Positions 14,964 to 24,228 are shown, counted from the first letter of the stretch. The stretch is DNA of 43,927 nt from JBOGHU01 sp050742255 (GCA_050742255.1 JBOGHU010000111.1:1-43927), one strand, 5' to 3'. Numbers and translations: made by a program. The notes: generated from the sequence alone by a model not told the origin.

Positions 14964-16703
14964 ATGCAGCTGACCGGGGCGCAAGCCCTCATCAAGAGCC
15001 TGGAGATGCAGGACGTGGAGGTCATGTTCGGCCTCCCCGGCGGTGCCATCCTCCCCGTCTACGACCCCATCATCGACAGCTCGATCCGCCACGTCCTGGT
15101 GCGCCACGAGCAGGGGGCCGGCCACATGGCCGAGGGCTACGCCCACACCACCGGCCGGCCCGGGGTGGCCATGGTCACCAGCGGCCCCGCCGCCACCAAC
15201 ATCGTCACGCCCCTCTGCGACGCCTACATGGACTCCATCCCCATCGTGGTGATCACCGGCCAGGTGGCGCGCTCGGCCATCGGCACCGACGCCTTCCAGG
15301 AGTGCGACACCACGGGGATCACCATGTCGGTGACCAAGCACAACTGGCTGGTCACCGACGCCGGGGACATCCCCCGGGTGGTCAAGGAGGCCTTCCACGT
15401 GGCCACCACGGGACGGCCCGGACCGGTGCTGATCGACGTGCCCAAGGACGTCTCCAACGCCACCATGGAGTGGTACTGGCCGGAGTCGGTCGACCTGCCC
15501 GGCTACCGGCCGGTGCTCGACGGCGACCCGGCGGCCATCGAGGCCGCCGCCCGGTTGATCCTCCAGTCGGACCGCCCCGTGATCTACGCGGGGGGCGGCA
15601 TCCTCAAGGCTCGGGCGGCCGAGGCGCTGCGGGAGCTGGCCGAGCTCACCGGCGTCCACGTGGTGACCACGCTCATGGCGCGGGGAGCCTTCCCCGACGG
15701 CCACCCCCTGGCGCTGGGCATGCCGGGGATGCACGGCACCTACACCGCCGTGACCTCCATGCAGCGGGCCGACCTGCTGCTCGCCCTCGGGGCCCGCTTC
15801 GACGACCGGGTGACCGGCAAGGTGTCGAGCTTCGCCCCCGAGGCCAAGGTGGTCCACGTCGACATCGACCCGGCCGAGATGGGCAAGGTCCGCCGCCCCG
15901 ACGTGGCCGTGGTGGGGGACTGCCGGCGGGTCATCGAGGAGCTGGTGAGGGCGGTGCGGGCCCTCCTCGACGGCGGGGCCACCCTGCCCGATACCAGCCG
16001 GTGGCGCACCACCATCAGGGACTGGCAGGAGAGGTACCCCTGCGCCTACGAGCCCGCCCTGGAGGGCGAGGCCCTCAAGCCCCAGATGGTGATCGAGCAC
16101 CTGCGGGACTCCGCGCCCGACGACACGGTAGTGGTGGCGGGGGTGGGCCAGCACCAGATGTGGACCAGCCAGTACTGGCGGTTCAACCACCCCTACACAT
16201 GGGTGAACTCGGGGGGCCTCGGGACCATGGGCTTCGCCGTGCCCGCCGCCATAGGCGCCAAGGTGGGCCGCCCCGACCGGGTGGTCTGGGCCGTCGACGG
16301 CGACGGGTGCTTCCAGATGACCGCCCAGGAGCTGGTCACCGCCTCGGCCGAGCGCATCCCGGTGAAGGTGGCCATCCTCAACAACGCCTACCTGGGCATG
16401 GTTCGCCAGTGGCAGGAGATGTTCTACGACCAGAGGTACTCGGAGGTCTACCTCTCCCCGGACCTGCCCGACTACGTGGGCTGGGCCGAGGCCATGGGCT
16501 GCGTGGGCCTGCGGGCGGAGACGCCCGAGGAGGTCCAGCCCGCCATCGACAAGGCCAACCAGATCGACGACCGCCCGGTGGTGATCGACTTCCGCACCGA
16601 CTCGGAGGAGAAGGTCTACCCCATGGTCGCCGCCGGGCAGTCCAACGACGCCATCGTGGTCCCCCCCTTCCAGGAGGGCCGCCACGGCGAGGGCGGGCAC
16701 TGA
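14964..16703 (+). CDS. ilvB: Acetolactate synthase large (catalytic) subunit
   Basis: 579 residues. A thiamine-diphosphate enzyme that condenses pyruvate with pyruvate or 2-ketobutyrate, the first common step of branched-chain amino-acid synthesis. Features: MFGLPGGAILPVYD near 22, the catalytic Glu in RHEQGAGHMAEGYA near 50, the FAD-binding central domain (GMHGTYTAVTSMQRADLLLALGARFDDRVTG), and the C-terminal ThDP motif GDGCFQMTAQELVTASAERIPVKVAILNN. The length is normal. The ATG has an AGGAGCGACC Shine-Dalgarno. The stop overlaps the ilvN start (TGATG). Expression is expected to be attenuated by the leader at 14829-14925. Confidence 0.97.
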   Translation: MQLTGAQALIKSLEMQDVEVMFGLPGGAILPVYDPIIDSSIRHVLVRHEQGAGHMAEGYAHTTGRPGVAMVTSGPAATNIVTPLCDAYMDSIPIVVITGQVARSAIGTDAFQECDTTGITMSVTKHNWLVTDAGDIPRVVKEAFHVATTGRPGPVLIDVPKDVSNATMEWYWPESVDLPGYRPVLDGDPAAIEAAARLILQSDRPVIYAGGGILKARAAEALRELAELTGVHVVTTLMARGAFPDGHPLALGMPGMHGTYTAVTSMQRADLLLALGARFDDRVTGKVSSFAPEAKVVHVDIDPAEMGKVRRPDVAVVGDCRRVIEELVRAVRALLDGGATLPDTSRWRTTIRDWQERYPCAYEPALEGEALKPQMVIEHLRDSAPDDTVVVAGVGQHQMWTSQYWRFNHPYTWVNSGGLGTMGFAVPAAIGAKVGRPDRVVWAVDGDGCFQMTAQELVTASAERIPVKVAILNNAYLGMVRQWQEMFYDQRYSEVYLSPDLPDYVGWAEAMGCVGLRAETPEEVQPAIDKANQIDDRPVVIDFRTDSEEKVYPMVAAGQSNDAIVVPPFQEGRHGEGGH

Positions 16704-17236
16704 TGGCCGGCCCGTCGCGCCACCACACCCTCAGCGTCCTGGTCGAGAACAAGGCCGGGGTGCTGGCCCGGGTGTCGGGGCTGTTCGCCCGCCGGGGCTT
16801 CAACATCTTCTCCCTGGCCGTGGCGCCCACCCACGACGAGAGGTTCAGCCGCATCACCATCGTGGTCGACGTGGCGTCGAGCAACCTGGACCAGATCACC
16901 AAGCAGCTCTTCAAGCTGGTGAACGTGGTCGACATCGGCGAGCTGGACCCGTCGGCGTCGGTGGAGCGGGAGCTCATGCTGTGCACGGTCACCGCCCTGC
17001 CCCAGGTCCGCAGCCAGGTGATCGAGCTGGTCCAGATCTTCGAGGGCCGCATCGTGGGCGTCGGCCACGACGCCCTGACCCTCTCCCTGGAGGGGACTCC
17101 TGCCAAGCTGGACGACTTCGAGGACCTGCTCCGCCCGTATGGGATCGTGGAGCTGCAGCGCACCGGGAGGGTGGCCCTGCCCAGACTGGACCGGCAGGCC
17201 CTGCGCCTGCGCAGCGTGGAGGGAGAGGTGGGTTGA
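16703..17236 (+). CDS. ilvN: Acetolactate synthase regulatory (small) subunit
   Basis: 177 residues. The N-terminal ACT domain (HTLSVLVENKAGVLARVSGLFARRGFNIFSLAVAPT, about 8-43) binds valine for feedback control of IlvB. The C-terminal half (LMLCTVTA...VIELVQIFEGRIVGVGHDALTLSLEGT) is the usual second regulatory domain. The start codon overlaps the ilvB stop by one base, so the two subunits are translationally coupled. The long open frame upstream is a shadow of ilvD and ilvB. Confidence 0.96.
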   Translation: MAGPSRHHTLSVLVENKAGVLARVSGLFARRGFNIFSLAVAPTHDERFSRITIVVDVASSNLDQITKQLFKLVNVVDIGELDPSASVERELMLCTVTALPQVRSQVIELVQIFEGRIVGVGHDALTLSLEGTPAKLDDFEDLLRPYGIVELQRTGRVALPRLDRQALRLRSVEGEVG

Positions 17237-17237
17237 C

Positions 17238-18263
17238 ATGGCCAACGTGCTCTACGACAAGGACGCCGACCCCGGGCTCGTCCGGGCCCGCCGGGTGGCG
17301 GTCATCGGCTACGGCTCCCAGGGCCACGCCCACGCCCTGAACCTCGCCGACTCGGGCGTCGACGTGCGGGTGGGGCTGCGGGAGGGCTCTCCGTCGGCGG
17401 CCAAGGCCCGGGACGCGGGGCTGGCCGTGACCACCGTCGACCAGGCAGCGACCGACGCCGACCTCATCGCCCTCCTGTTGCCCGACACCGAGCAGGCCGG
17501 TGTCTACCGGGCGGCCATCGCGCCCCACCTCCGGGGCGGCGACGCCATCCTCTTCGCCCACGGGTTCAACATCCGCTTCGGCCAGATCGCCGCTCCCGAG
17601 GACGTCGACGTGGCCATGGTCGCCCCCAAGGGGCCGGGGCACCTGCTGCGCCGCAGCTACGTCGAGGGGGGTGGCGTCCCCTGCCTCATCGCCGTCGCCC
17701 AGGACGCGTCGGGCAAGGCCCGGGACCTGGCCCTCTCCTACGCCGCCGCCATCGGCGGGGCCCGGGCCGGGGTGCTCGAGACCACCTTCGCCGAGGAGAC
17801 CGAGACCGACCTGTTCGGGGAGCAGGTGGTGCTGTGCGGGGGGCTCACGGCCCTGGTCCAGGCCGGGTTCGAGACCCTGGTGGAGGCCGGGTACCAGCCC
17901 GAGTCGGCCTACTTCGAGTGCCTGCACGAGCTCAAGCTCATCGTCGACCTGATGTACGAGGAGGGCATAACCGGCATGCGGTACTCGATCTCCGACACCG
18001 CCGAGTACGGGGACCTCACCCGGGGCCCCCGCATCATCGACGAGGGGGTTCGGGCCGAGATGCGCCGGATCCTCGCCGACATCCGCAGCGGCGCCTTCGC
18101 CGAGGAGTGGATGGCCGAGAGCCGGGGGGGGCGGCCCCGCTTCACCCAGCTCCGGGAGCAGGGCCGGGCCCACCAGATCGAGAAGGTCGGCGAGGAGCTG
18201 CGGGCCATGATGCCGTTCGTCTCGTCCGGCCACCAGCGTGTCCAGGACGCCTCCGGCGGCTGA
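17238..18263 (+). CDS. ilvC: Ketol-acid reductoisomerase
   Basis: 341 residues, the short class I form. It isomerises and reduces acetolactate to dihydroxy-isovalerate with NAD(P)H and Mg2+. The Rossmann motif VAVIGYGSQGHAHALNL is at about 20-36, the conserved VAPKGPGH at about 130, and the metal-binding ETFAEETETDLFGEQ and CLHELKLIVDLMYEEG blocks lie in the knotted C-terminal domain. The residues after Gly-Tyr-Gly include RVGLREGSPS, a loop compatible with NADPH. The ATG begins one base after the ilvN stop, so ilvB-ilvN-ilvC is one operon. The next gene may start inside its last 26 bases. Confidence 0.97.
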   Translation: MANVLYDKDADPGLVRARRVAVIGYGSQGHAHALNLADSGVDVRVGLREGSPSAAKARDAGLAVTTVDQAATDADLIALLLPDTEQAGVYRAAIAPHLRGGDAILFAHGFNIRFGQIAAPEDVDVAMVAPKGPGHLLRRSYVEGGGVPCLIAVAQDASGKARDLALSYAAAIGGARAGVLETTFAEETETDLFGEQVVLCGGLTALVQAGFETLVEAGYQPESAYFECLHELKLIVDLMYEEGITGMRYSISDTAEYGDLTRGPRIIDEGVRAEMRRILADIRSGAFAEEWMAESRGGRPRFTQLREQGRAHQIEKVGEELRAMMPFVSSGHQRVQDASGG

Positions 18264-19740
18264 GCACGAGGGGGTCGCCTCGGGGGCCGGCGCCCCCGCC
18301 CGACGGCACAGGCTGGCCCCGCGGGCGGGGCTGGTCGGGCTGCGGCGGGCCCGGCGGGCCCACCGGCTGGCGGGCATCGACTGGTTCGACGCCTTCTACA
18401 CCGCCTACCTGGCCGGGGGTGGTGGTGGTCGCCGTCGTGGGGACGACCCTCGTGCCCGACGCGCCCCTGGGCGCCGCCACCGTCGACCGGGTGGTGGCCG
18501 ACGGCCCGGCGGTGGTCGGGCTGGCCGTGGCGGCGGCGGTGGTGCTGGGGCTGCGCTCGGGCGCCAGGGGAGGTCCCCTGGCCCTGGAGCCGGCCGACGT
18601 GGCCCACGTGCTGCTGGCGCCGGTGGACCGGGTGGCGGCGCTGCGGGGGCCGGCCATGAGGCAGCTGCGCTTCGGGGCCTTCGCCGGGACCGGGGTCGGG
18701 GGGCTGGCCGGGCTGCTGGCCGCCCGCCGCCTGCCCGCCCCACCGGTGGCCTTCGTGCCCGCCGGTGCCGCTGCCGGCGCCCTGGCCGCGGTCCGGGTGC
18801 TGGGCGCGGGCGCTGGTCCTCTCGGGTCGTCGGTGGTCGATGTGGGTGGCCGACGGCCTGGCCGCGGCGGTCGTGGGCCTGTCGGGGCTGGACCTGGCGG
18901 CGGGCACCGCGGTGTCGCCCGCCACCCACCTCGGCCTGCTCGCCCTGTGGCCCCTCCGCCCTCGATCCCCCGGCCCTGGTGGCCGTGGCGGCTGTCGCGG
19001 CCACGGGTGCCGCCGGGCTGGCCCTCGTCGGAGGCGTCTCGCTGGAGGCGGCCCGCCGCCGGGCCGGGCTGGTGGGACAGATCCGCTTCGCCGTCACCTT
19101 GTACGACCTGCGCACGGTGATGCTGCTCCGCCGCCAGCTGGCCCAGGAGCGGGCGCGGGGCCGCCCCTGGCTGGCGCTGCCCCCCGGCGTGGGCGCTCGC
19201 TTCCCGGTGATGGCACGGGACTGGCGGGGCCTGTTGCGGTTCCCGGCGGTGAGGGTGGCGCGCATGGGGGCGCTGGGCGCGGTGGCGGGGCTGGCCATGC
19301 GCGGCGTGTGGTCGGGGACCACGCCGCTGCTGGCGGTGGCCGCCGTGGTCCTCTTCGTGGTCGCCCTCGACGCCATCGAGCCGCTCTCCCAGGACGCCGA
19401 CCGCCCCTACCGGTGGGCGCCCCTCCCGGTCCGCGACGGGGCCCTCCTGCTCCGGCACCTGGCGGCGCCGGTGGCGGCGGCGGCCAGCGTGGTCACCGGT
19501 ACGCCCGACGCCACGTTCCGGGTCCAGTTCCCCGAGGCGGCGGGGACCAGCGTGGTGCTGCGGGTGGTGTGGCCGCCGGGGCTGATCGCCCTGGCCCTGT
19601 CCCCAGTGGTGGCGGCCCGGGCCGCGGCCCGACGGGGGCTGGACCCGTTGCCGGCGGCCTCCGGCCTCGAGCCCGTGGTCGTGGTGGCGGTGGCGGTGGT
19701 GCTGGTCTGGCTGTCCACCCGCCGGGCCCGGCTCCAGTGA
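18238..19740 (+). pseudogene. ABC exporter permease-like membrane protein, three frameshifts
   Basis: A hydrophobic protein of about 500 residues can be followed only by changing frame three times. It begins at GTG 18238 (RRARRAHRLAGIDWFDAFYTAYLAG), moves at GGGGG 18415-18419 to VVVVAVVGTTLVPDAPLG, at GGG 18802-18804 to ARALVLSGRRWSMWVADGL, and at CCC 18959-18961 to DPPALVAVAAVAATG through to the stop. Each change is explained by one extra G or C in a short run. The reconstructed protein has many membrane segments and a cytoplasmic middle (QIRFAVTLYDLRTVMLLRRQLAQE). It sits before an ABC ATPase, so a permease role is inferred. Real decay and sequencing error both fit. Confidence 0.7.
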
Positions 19741-19749
19741 GCCCTATCC

Positions 19750-19767
19750 GCCCCGCTCCGGCGGGGC
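19750..19767 (+). terminator. Possible terminator hairpin after the permease-like gene
   Basis: GCCCCG (19750-19755) pairs with CGGGGC (19762-19767) around a six-base loop, nine bases after the stop. No T-tract follows, so termination is uncertain. Confidence 0.3.
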
Positions 19768-19807
19768 CCCCGTCCCCGCCTCCCCGCCGCCGATCCATGC
19801 TGGCCCC

Positions 19808-20489
19808 ATGAGCGGGGCGGCGATCCTCCAGGGCGCCGGCGTGGCCAAGGACTACGGGGACGGCATGGGCCTGCGCAACCTCGACGTGAGGGTGGGGGCG
19901 GGCGAGCTGACCCTGGTGGTCGGGCCCAACGGCGCCGGCAAGTCGACCCTCCTGGGCCTGGCCGCCGGGTTGCTGGAGCCGACCGAGGGGCCAGATCAGC
20001 GTGGACGGGGAGCCGGCCGGCTCGCTCCCCGCCCGGGCGGCGACGTCGTGGCTGTCCGACAGCCGGGTGCTCTACGACGACCTCAGCGTGAGGGAGCACC
20101 TGGAGTACGTGGCCCGGCTCCTCGGAGTCGAGGGGTGGGAGGAGCGGGCGGAGGACCTGGTGGACCGCCTGGGCCTCGGCGCCCGGGCCGACCAGCTTCC
20201 GTCGCGCTTCAGCCGGGGGCTCCGCCAGAAGGCGGCGCTGGCCGTGGGCCTGGTCCGACCGTTCCGACTGCTGCTCGTGGACGAGCCCTTCGTCGGCCTC
20301 GACGGGCCCGGGCGGGCGGGCCTGATCGAGCTGCTGGAGGAGGCAGCTGGTGGTGGTGCGGCCGTGGTGGTCTCGACCCACCAGCTCCAGCTGGCCGACC
20401 ACGCCACCCGCTGCCTCGCCCTCCGCGATGGCGAGCAGGTGTACGACGGGGCCCCGAGTCGCGACGTCATCGCCAAGCTGGTGTCGTGA
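19808..20489 (+). pseudogene. ABC transporter ATPase, one frameshift
   Basis: All ATPase motifs are present but in two frames. From ATG 19808: VVGPNGAGKSTLLGLAAGLLEPTEG (Walker A). After the run GGGG at 19987-19990 the frame changes and continues QISVDGEPAGSL, LYDDLSVREHLEYVARLLG, FSRGLRQKAALAVGLVRPFRLLLVDEPFVGLDG (signature and Walker B) to the stop at 20489. Removing one G restores a normal protein of about 227 residues. Conserved motifs on both sides argue for recent loss or a sequence error. CATGCT at 19796-19801, six bases before the ATG, is a leaderless-type -10. It would energise the permease encoded just upstream; the substrate is unknown. Confidence 0.8.
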
Positions 20490-20503
20490 TCCCGGGGAGG
20501 CGG

Positions 20504-20509
20504 TAGCGT
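20504..20509 (+). promoter_or_regulatory. Leaderless-type -10 for the LolA/LppX-like gene
   Basis: TAGCGT ends six bases before GTG 20516. It is identical to the hexamer upstream of nrdR and to the minus-strand hexamer before the RibD-C gene. Confidence 0.5.
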
Positions 20510-20515
20510 CCCGCC

Positions 20516-21415
20516 GTGGCCAACAGGGGCAAGGGCGCCGAGGAGCGGCGACCCCGGCTGCGGCGACCCCGGCTGCGACGACCCCGGCTGCGGCGACCCC
20601 GGCTGCGGCCGCCGGTGGCCCTGGTGGGGGTGCTGGTCCTGGCGGTGCTGGCGGTCGACGTGGTCACCGTCGCGGACCGGCGCGGGGGCGATCCGCAGCC
20701 GACCCCGGCGGAGCTGGTGGCCTCGGCCGCCGACGCCGCCCGCCGGGCCGGGACCTCCGCCTTCGAGCTGGTGGTCACGACCGCGGTCGGCGACCAGGAG
20801 ACGACGGTCACCGCCACCGGCGTCCAGGAGCTGGGGGGCACCCGGAGCACGCTCAGGTACATCTTCCCCCAGCCCGACGGGACCAGCGTGCCCATCGACG
20901 CCCTCACCGACGGCACCATGCTCTACCTCCGGGTGCCCATCGACCGGCTCCCCGCCACCCAGGGCAAGCCGTGGATCGCCACCGACGTCAGCCGGTTCGC
21001 CCCCCAGGGCCCGGGCGGGCAGGGGCCCGAGCAGCTCGCCTACCTGGAGGGCCTGGCCCGGTTGGGCAACCAGGTCGAGGACCTGGGCCGGGAGGAGGTG
21101 CGCTCGGAACCCACCACCCACCTGCGCGTGGACGCCCGCCTCGACCGGCTGGTCGAGGTGGTGCCGGTCGGGTTCCGGTCCTCGCTGGAGGCCATCGGGG
21201 CGGCGGGCGTGGAGACCGTCCCCATCGAAGCCTGGATCGGCGACGACGGGCTCCCTCGCCGGGTCCGGACCGAGCTGACCGTGAGCGCGGCGTCGTCCGT
21301 CAGCGTGCTCGAGCTCTTCGACTTCGGGGCCGAGCTCGACGTGGCGGTGCCGTCGCCCGAGGAGACCTTCGTCCAGGAGGACGTGACCACCGCCGTCACG
21401 ATGCTGGTCAGGTAG
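20516..21415 (+). CDS. Membrane-anchored LolA/LppX-like protein with basic repeat tail
   Basis: 299 residues. The cytoplasmic N-terminus is a run of RRPRL repeats (about 11-30) encoded by a 15-bp tandem repeat, then one membrane segment (VALVGVLVLAVLAVDVVTVA, about 34-53). The outside domain resembles the LolA/LppX/LprG fold: ELVASAADAARRAGTSAFELVVTTAVGDQETTVTATGVQEL, then paired strands, then EAWIGDDGLPRRVRTELTV and a C-terminal FDFGAELDVAVPSPEET typical of these proteins. LppX-type proteins carry lipids across the envelope; here there is no lipobox, so it is anchored by a helix. The start is GTG 20516. It ends overlapping the convergent ppx stop by eight bases. The link to the broken ABC exporter upstream is positional only. 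Confidence 0.7.
   Translation: MANRGKGAEERRPRLRRPRLRRPRLRRPRLRPPVALVGVLVLAVLAVDVVTVADRRGGDPQPTPAELVASAADAARRAGTSAFELVVTTAVGDQETTVTATGVQELGGTRSTLRYIFPQPDGTSVPIDALTDGTMLYLRVPIDRLPATQGKPWIATDVSRFAPQGPGGQGPEQLAYLEGLARLGNQVEDLGREEVRSEPTTHLRVDARLDRLVEVVPVGFRSSLEAIGAAGVETVPIEAWIGDDGLPRRVRTELTVSAASSVSVLELFDFGAELDVAVPSPEETFVQEDVTTAVTMLVR
20546..20605 (+). repeat. Four tandem 15-bp repeats
   Basis: Unit CGGCGACCCCGGCTG at 20546, 20561, 20576 (one base changed) and 20591. In frame it encodes RRPRL four times, just before the membrane segment. Copy number could vary without breaking the frame. Confidence 0.95.
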
Positions 21416-23012
21416 GACGACCGGGGCCCGCTCCGGCGGCGGCGGAGGCCCCGGCCTGGTCGGCCCGATGGCCGACCACGAAGCGGACCTCCACCCCGAG
21501 CGTCGCTTCGAGGAGGTCCTTGCGCCCTTCGGCGGTGTAGATCTCGAGGGAGGCGTCCCGGCCGCCGGTGTCGAGGTGGAGGGCGAGCCTCGCGCCCGAT
21601 CGCCGGCACGTCAGCGAACGCACCACACCGGCCCGGGTCCGATCCAGGGCGACTGCGACCCGCAGGATGCCGGCCAGGGCCCGCACCCTCCCCTGGTCGC
21701 CAGAGCTGAGGCGGGCGAACTCCTCGTGCTTGGCCTTGGGGGTGCTCTTGCGGTGGTAGCGAGCGACTTGGGCGATGAGCTCTACCTCGCGATCGGTGAA
21801 CCCGGTGAGGTGCTCGGCGTTGCGGATGATGTAGTACGAGTGGCGGTGGTGGCGGGAGTGGGAGATGAACAGCCCCACGTTGGCCAGCAGGCCCGCCGCC
21901 TCCAGGTACTCCCGGCAGTCGTGATCCAGGTGGTGAAGGTGGGAGCAGCCGTCGTAGATGGCCAGGGCCAGGCGGGTGGTCTGCTCGGCGTGGGGCCGCT
22001 CCTCGGGGCAGATGTCGGCCAGGTGCACCACGCTGCGGTAACGGAGGTCCCCGAGGTGGTGGAGGGTGGCGTCGCTCGACCTCTGGAGCTGATCGAGGAT
22101 GACGCCCTCGCGCAGGGCGAAGTCCGACATCACCATGGAGTCGATGCCCAGCTCGGCGATGACGCCCTCGAGGAGGATGGCTCCGGCGAGGATGATGTCG
22201 GCCCGCTTCGGCTCCAGGCCGTCGATCTTGAGTCGCTTCTCCACCGTCGGCGCCCGGGCCAGCGAGGCGATCACCGCCTCCAGCTCGGCAGACGACACCG
22301 ACGCATCCCCCGGGCCCCGGGCGGCGCCCCCTCCCCGCCGGGCCCGAGCCATCTCCGCCAGGTTCAGGATCGTGCCCGAGCTGCCCACCACCACCTCGAA
22401 GCCGTGGCGCCGGAAGTCGGAGGCCACCGGCTGGAGGAAGGCCCGGACGTGTCGGCGGCACACCTCGATCTGATCCGGGCGGACGGGCTCGTGGCGGAAG
22501 AACCGGTCGGTGAGGCGGATGGTCCCCAGCTTGAAGCTGCGAGCCTCGAGCACCTCGCCGGCCCGTCCCACCAAGAGCTCGGTGCTGCCCCCGCCGATGT
22601 CGACGACCAGCACGCGCCGGTCGAAGACGGGCACGGCTTGGAGCACGCCGAGGTGGATGAGGCGGGCCTCCTCCGCCCCGGAGATGACCTCCACCTCGAT
22701 CCGGGCCTCACGGCGGGCGCGCTCCAGGAAGTCCCCACGGTTCTCCGCCTCGCGCACCGCGCTGGTGGCGACCGCCCGTACCTCCGCCCCGGAGATGTCG
22801 GCCACCTGCCGGAAGCGACTCAGGGCGGCGATGCCCCGGTCGATGGCCCCGGGCTCGAGGACCTTCATGTCGCCCGGTCCCGATCCCAGTCGGGCCATCT
22901 CCTTGTCCCTGGCCACCACCTGGAATCGCTGGCCGTCACCCGCCTGGGCCACCACCAGGTGCAGGGAGTTGGTCCCGATGTCGATGGCGGCCAGGAACCT
23001 CCCGCTCTGCAC
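21408..23012 (-). CDS. ppx: Exopolyphosphatase / guanosine pentaphosphatase (Ppx/GppA)
   Basis: 534 residues. The N-terminal half is the ASKHA-fold phosphatase: FLAAIDIGTNSLHLVVAQ (phosphate 1 motif, about 6-23), ATSAVREAENR near 93, and VLVVDIGGGSTELLVG near 138 (phosphate 2). The C-terminal half is an HD-like helical domain with HHLDHDCREYLEAAGLLANVGLFIS and SRHHRHSYYIIRNAEHLTGF, as in the long Ppx/GppA form. It degrades polyphosphate or pppGpp, tying it to the stringent response. The start is GTG 23012 with TAAGGT (minus strand 23024-23019) six bases upstream, so probably leaderless. It converges with the LolA/LppX-like gene. Confidence 0.93.
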   Translation of the reverse strand: MQSGRFLAAIDIGTNSLHLVVAQAGDGQRFQVVARDKEMARLGSGPGDMKVLEPGAIDRGIAALSRFRQVADISGAEVRAVATSAVREAENRGDFLERARREARIEVEVISGAEEARLIHLGVLQAVPVFDRRVLVVDIGGGSTELLVGRAGEVLEARSFKLGTIRLTDRFFRHEPVRPDQIEVCRRHVRAFLQPVASDFRRHGFEVVVGSSGTILNLAEMARARRGGGAARGPGDASVSSAELEAVIASLARAPTVEKRLKIDGLEPKRADIILAGAILLEGVIAELGIDSMVMSDFALREGVILDQLQRSSDATLHHLGDLRYRSVVHLADICPEERPHAEQTTRLALAIYDGCSHLHHLDHDCREYLEAAGLLANVGLFISHSRHHRHSYYIIRNAEHLTGFTDREVELIAQVARYHRKSTPKAKHEEFARLSSGDQGRVRALAGILRVAVALDRTRAGVVRSLTCRRSGARLALHLDTGGRDASLEIYTAEGRKDLLEATLGVEVRFVVGHRADQAGASAAAGAGPGRPT

Positions 23013-23038
23013 CCCCGCACCTTAGGCCGGCCCTCTCG

Positions 23039-24175
23039 CTACGCGAGAAGGCCGGCCACCACGTGGTCGACGCAGGCGGTGAGGGCGGCGACGTCGTCAG
23101 GGTCGACCGCGGGGAACATGCCCACCCGCACCTGGTTGCGGCCCAGCTTCCGGTAGGCCTCGGTGTCGACCACGCCGTTGGCCCGCAGCACCGCCGAGAC
23201 CGTGGCGGCGTCGACCGAAGGGTCGAGGTCGACGGTGCCCACCACCGGGCTGCGCTGGGCGGGGTCGGCCACGAACGGGGTTGTGTAGTCACGGTCCTCC
23301 GCCCACCGGTACAGGGTCTGGGCCGAGCGGCGGCACCGCGCCGCCGCCCAGTCCAGCCCGCCGTTGCCGTTGAGCCACCGGAGCTGGCTGTCGACGAGGA
23401 AGAGGGTGGCCAGGGCCGGGGTGTTCCAGGTCTGGTCCCTGCGGCTGTGCTGGAGGGCCAGCGCCGGGTCGAGCGACGCCGGCACGAACCTGCCGGAGGC
23501 GGCGACTCGCCCGATCCGCTCCACCGCCGCCGGCGAGCAGGCCGCCAGCCACAGGCCGCCGTCGCTGGCCAGGCACTTCTGGGGGGCGAAGTAGTACACG
23601 TCCACCTGGCGGGGGTCGAAGGGGAGCCCGCCGGCGGCGGAGGTGGCGTCCACGACCACCAGGGTCGTCGAGGCGTCGCTGCCCGGGGGCCGGCGAAGGT
23701 CCATGGCCACGCCGGTGGAGGTCTCGTTGTGGGTGAGGGCGTAGACGTCGACGCCCTCGGCGGGGGGCCCGGGCTCGGGGTGGGTGCCCGGGGGGGACTC
23801 CACCACCTCCGGCGCCCGCAGGTGGGGGGCGGCGGCGGCGACGGCGGCGAAGCGGGCGGAGAACTCCCCGAAGGCCAGGTGCTGGCTGCGGGCCTCGACC
23901 AGCCCGAAGGCGGCCACGTCCCAGAACGCGCTGGCGCCGCCGTTGCCGAGGATGACCTCGTAGCCCTCGGGCAGGGCCAGCAGCTCGGCCACCCCCCGTC
24001 GCACCGACGCCACCACCCGGCGCACCGGCTCCTGGCGGTGGCTGGTCCCGAGCCAGGAGCCCGCCCCGGCGAGGGCGGCGACGGCCTCGGGGCGCACCTT
24101 GGAGGGCCCGCACCCGAACCTGCCGTCGGCGGGGAGCAGCGGGGCGGGGATGCGGATGTCGGGGATGGCCGCCAT
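23039..24175 (-). CDS. serC: Phosphoserine aminotransferase
   Basis: 378 residues, class V aminotransferase of the mycobacterial SerC type. It converts 3-phosphohydroxypyruvate and glutamate to phosphoserine, the second step of serine synthesis. Signatures: RFGCGPSKVRPEAV near 20, GNGGASAFWDVAAFGL near 78, LTHNETSTGVAMDLR near 148, VVVDATSAAGGLPFD near 173, and the PLP lysine K200 in YYFAPQKCLASDGG. The ATG at 24175 has CATAGT eight bases upstream on its strand. serA, the step before it, lies 2.3 kb away on the other strand; no serB is in the window. Confidence 0.95.
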   Translation of the reverse strand: MAAIPDIRIPAPLLPADGRFGCGPSKVRPEAVAALAGAGSWLGTSHRQEPVRRVVASVRRGVAELLALPEGYEVILGNGGASAFWDVAAFGLVEARSQHLAFGEFSARFAAVAAAAPHLRAPEVVESPPGTHPEPGPPAEGVDVYALTHNETSTGVAMDLRRPPGSDASTTLVVVDATSAAGGLPFDPRQVDVYYFAPQKCLASDGGLWLAACSPAAVERIGRVAASGRFVPASLDPALALQHSRRDQTWNTPALATLFLVDSQLRWLNGNGGLDWAAARCRRSAQTLYRWAEDRDYTTPFVADPAQRSPVVGTVDLDPSVDAATVSAVLRANGVVDTEAYRKLGRNQVRVGMFPAVDPDDVAALTACVDHVVAGLLA

Positions 24176-24182
24176 GGCGTGC

Positions 24183-24189
24183 CACTATG
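24183..24189. promoter_or_regulatory. Overlapping divergent -10 hexamers, serC and aminotransferase
   Basis: CACTAT (24183-24188) reads to the right and CATAGT (24189-24184) to the left, overlapping by five bases. Polymerase could occupy only one at a time, which would make the two promoters compete. Confidence 0.4.
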
Positions 24190-24228
24190 GCCATCCCGTC
24201 CCCGAGGAGCGAACCAGAGGCTGCCGCC

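Noticed and set aside
12492..16700. A 1,402-codon open frame on the minus strand opposite ilvD and ilvB
   Set aside because: It lies antisense to two unmistakable enzymes, has a low-complexity Gly/His/Val composition and no domains. Long antisense frames are expected at this GC content.
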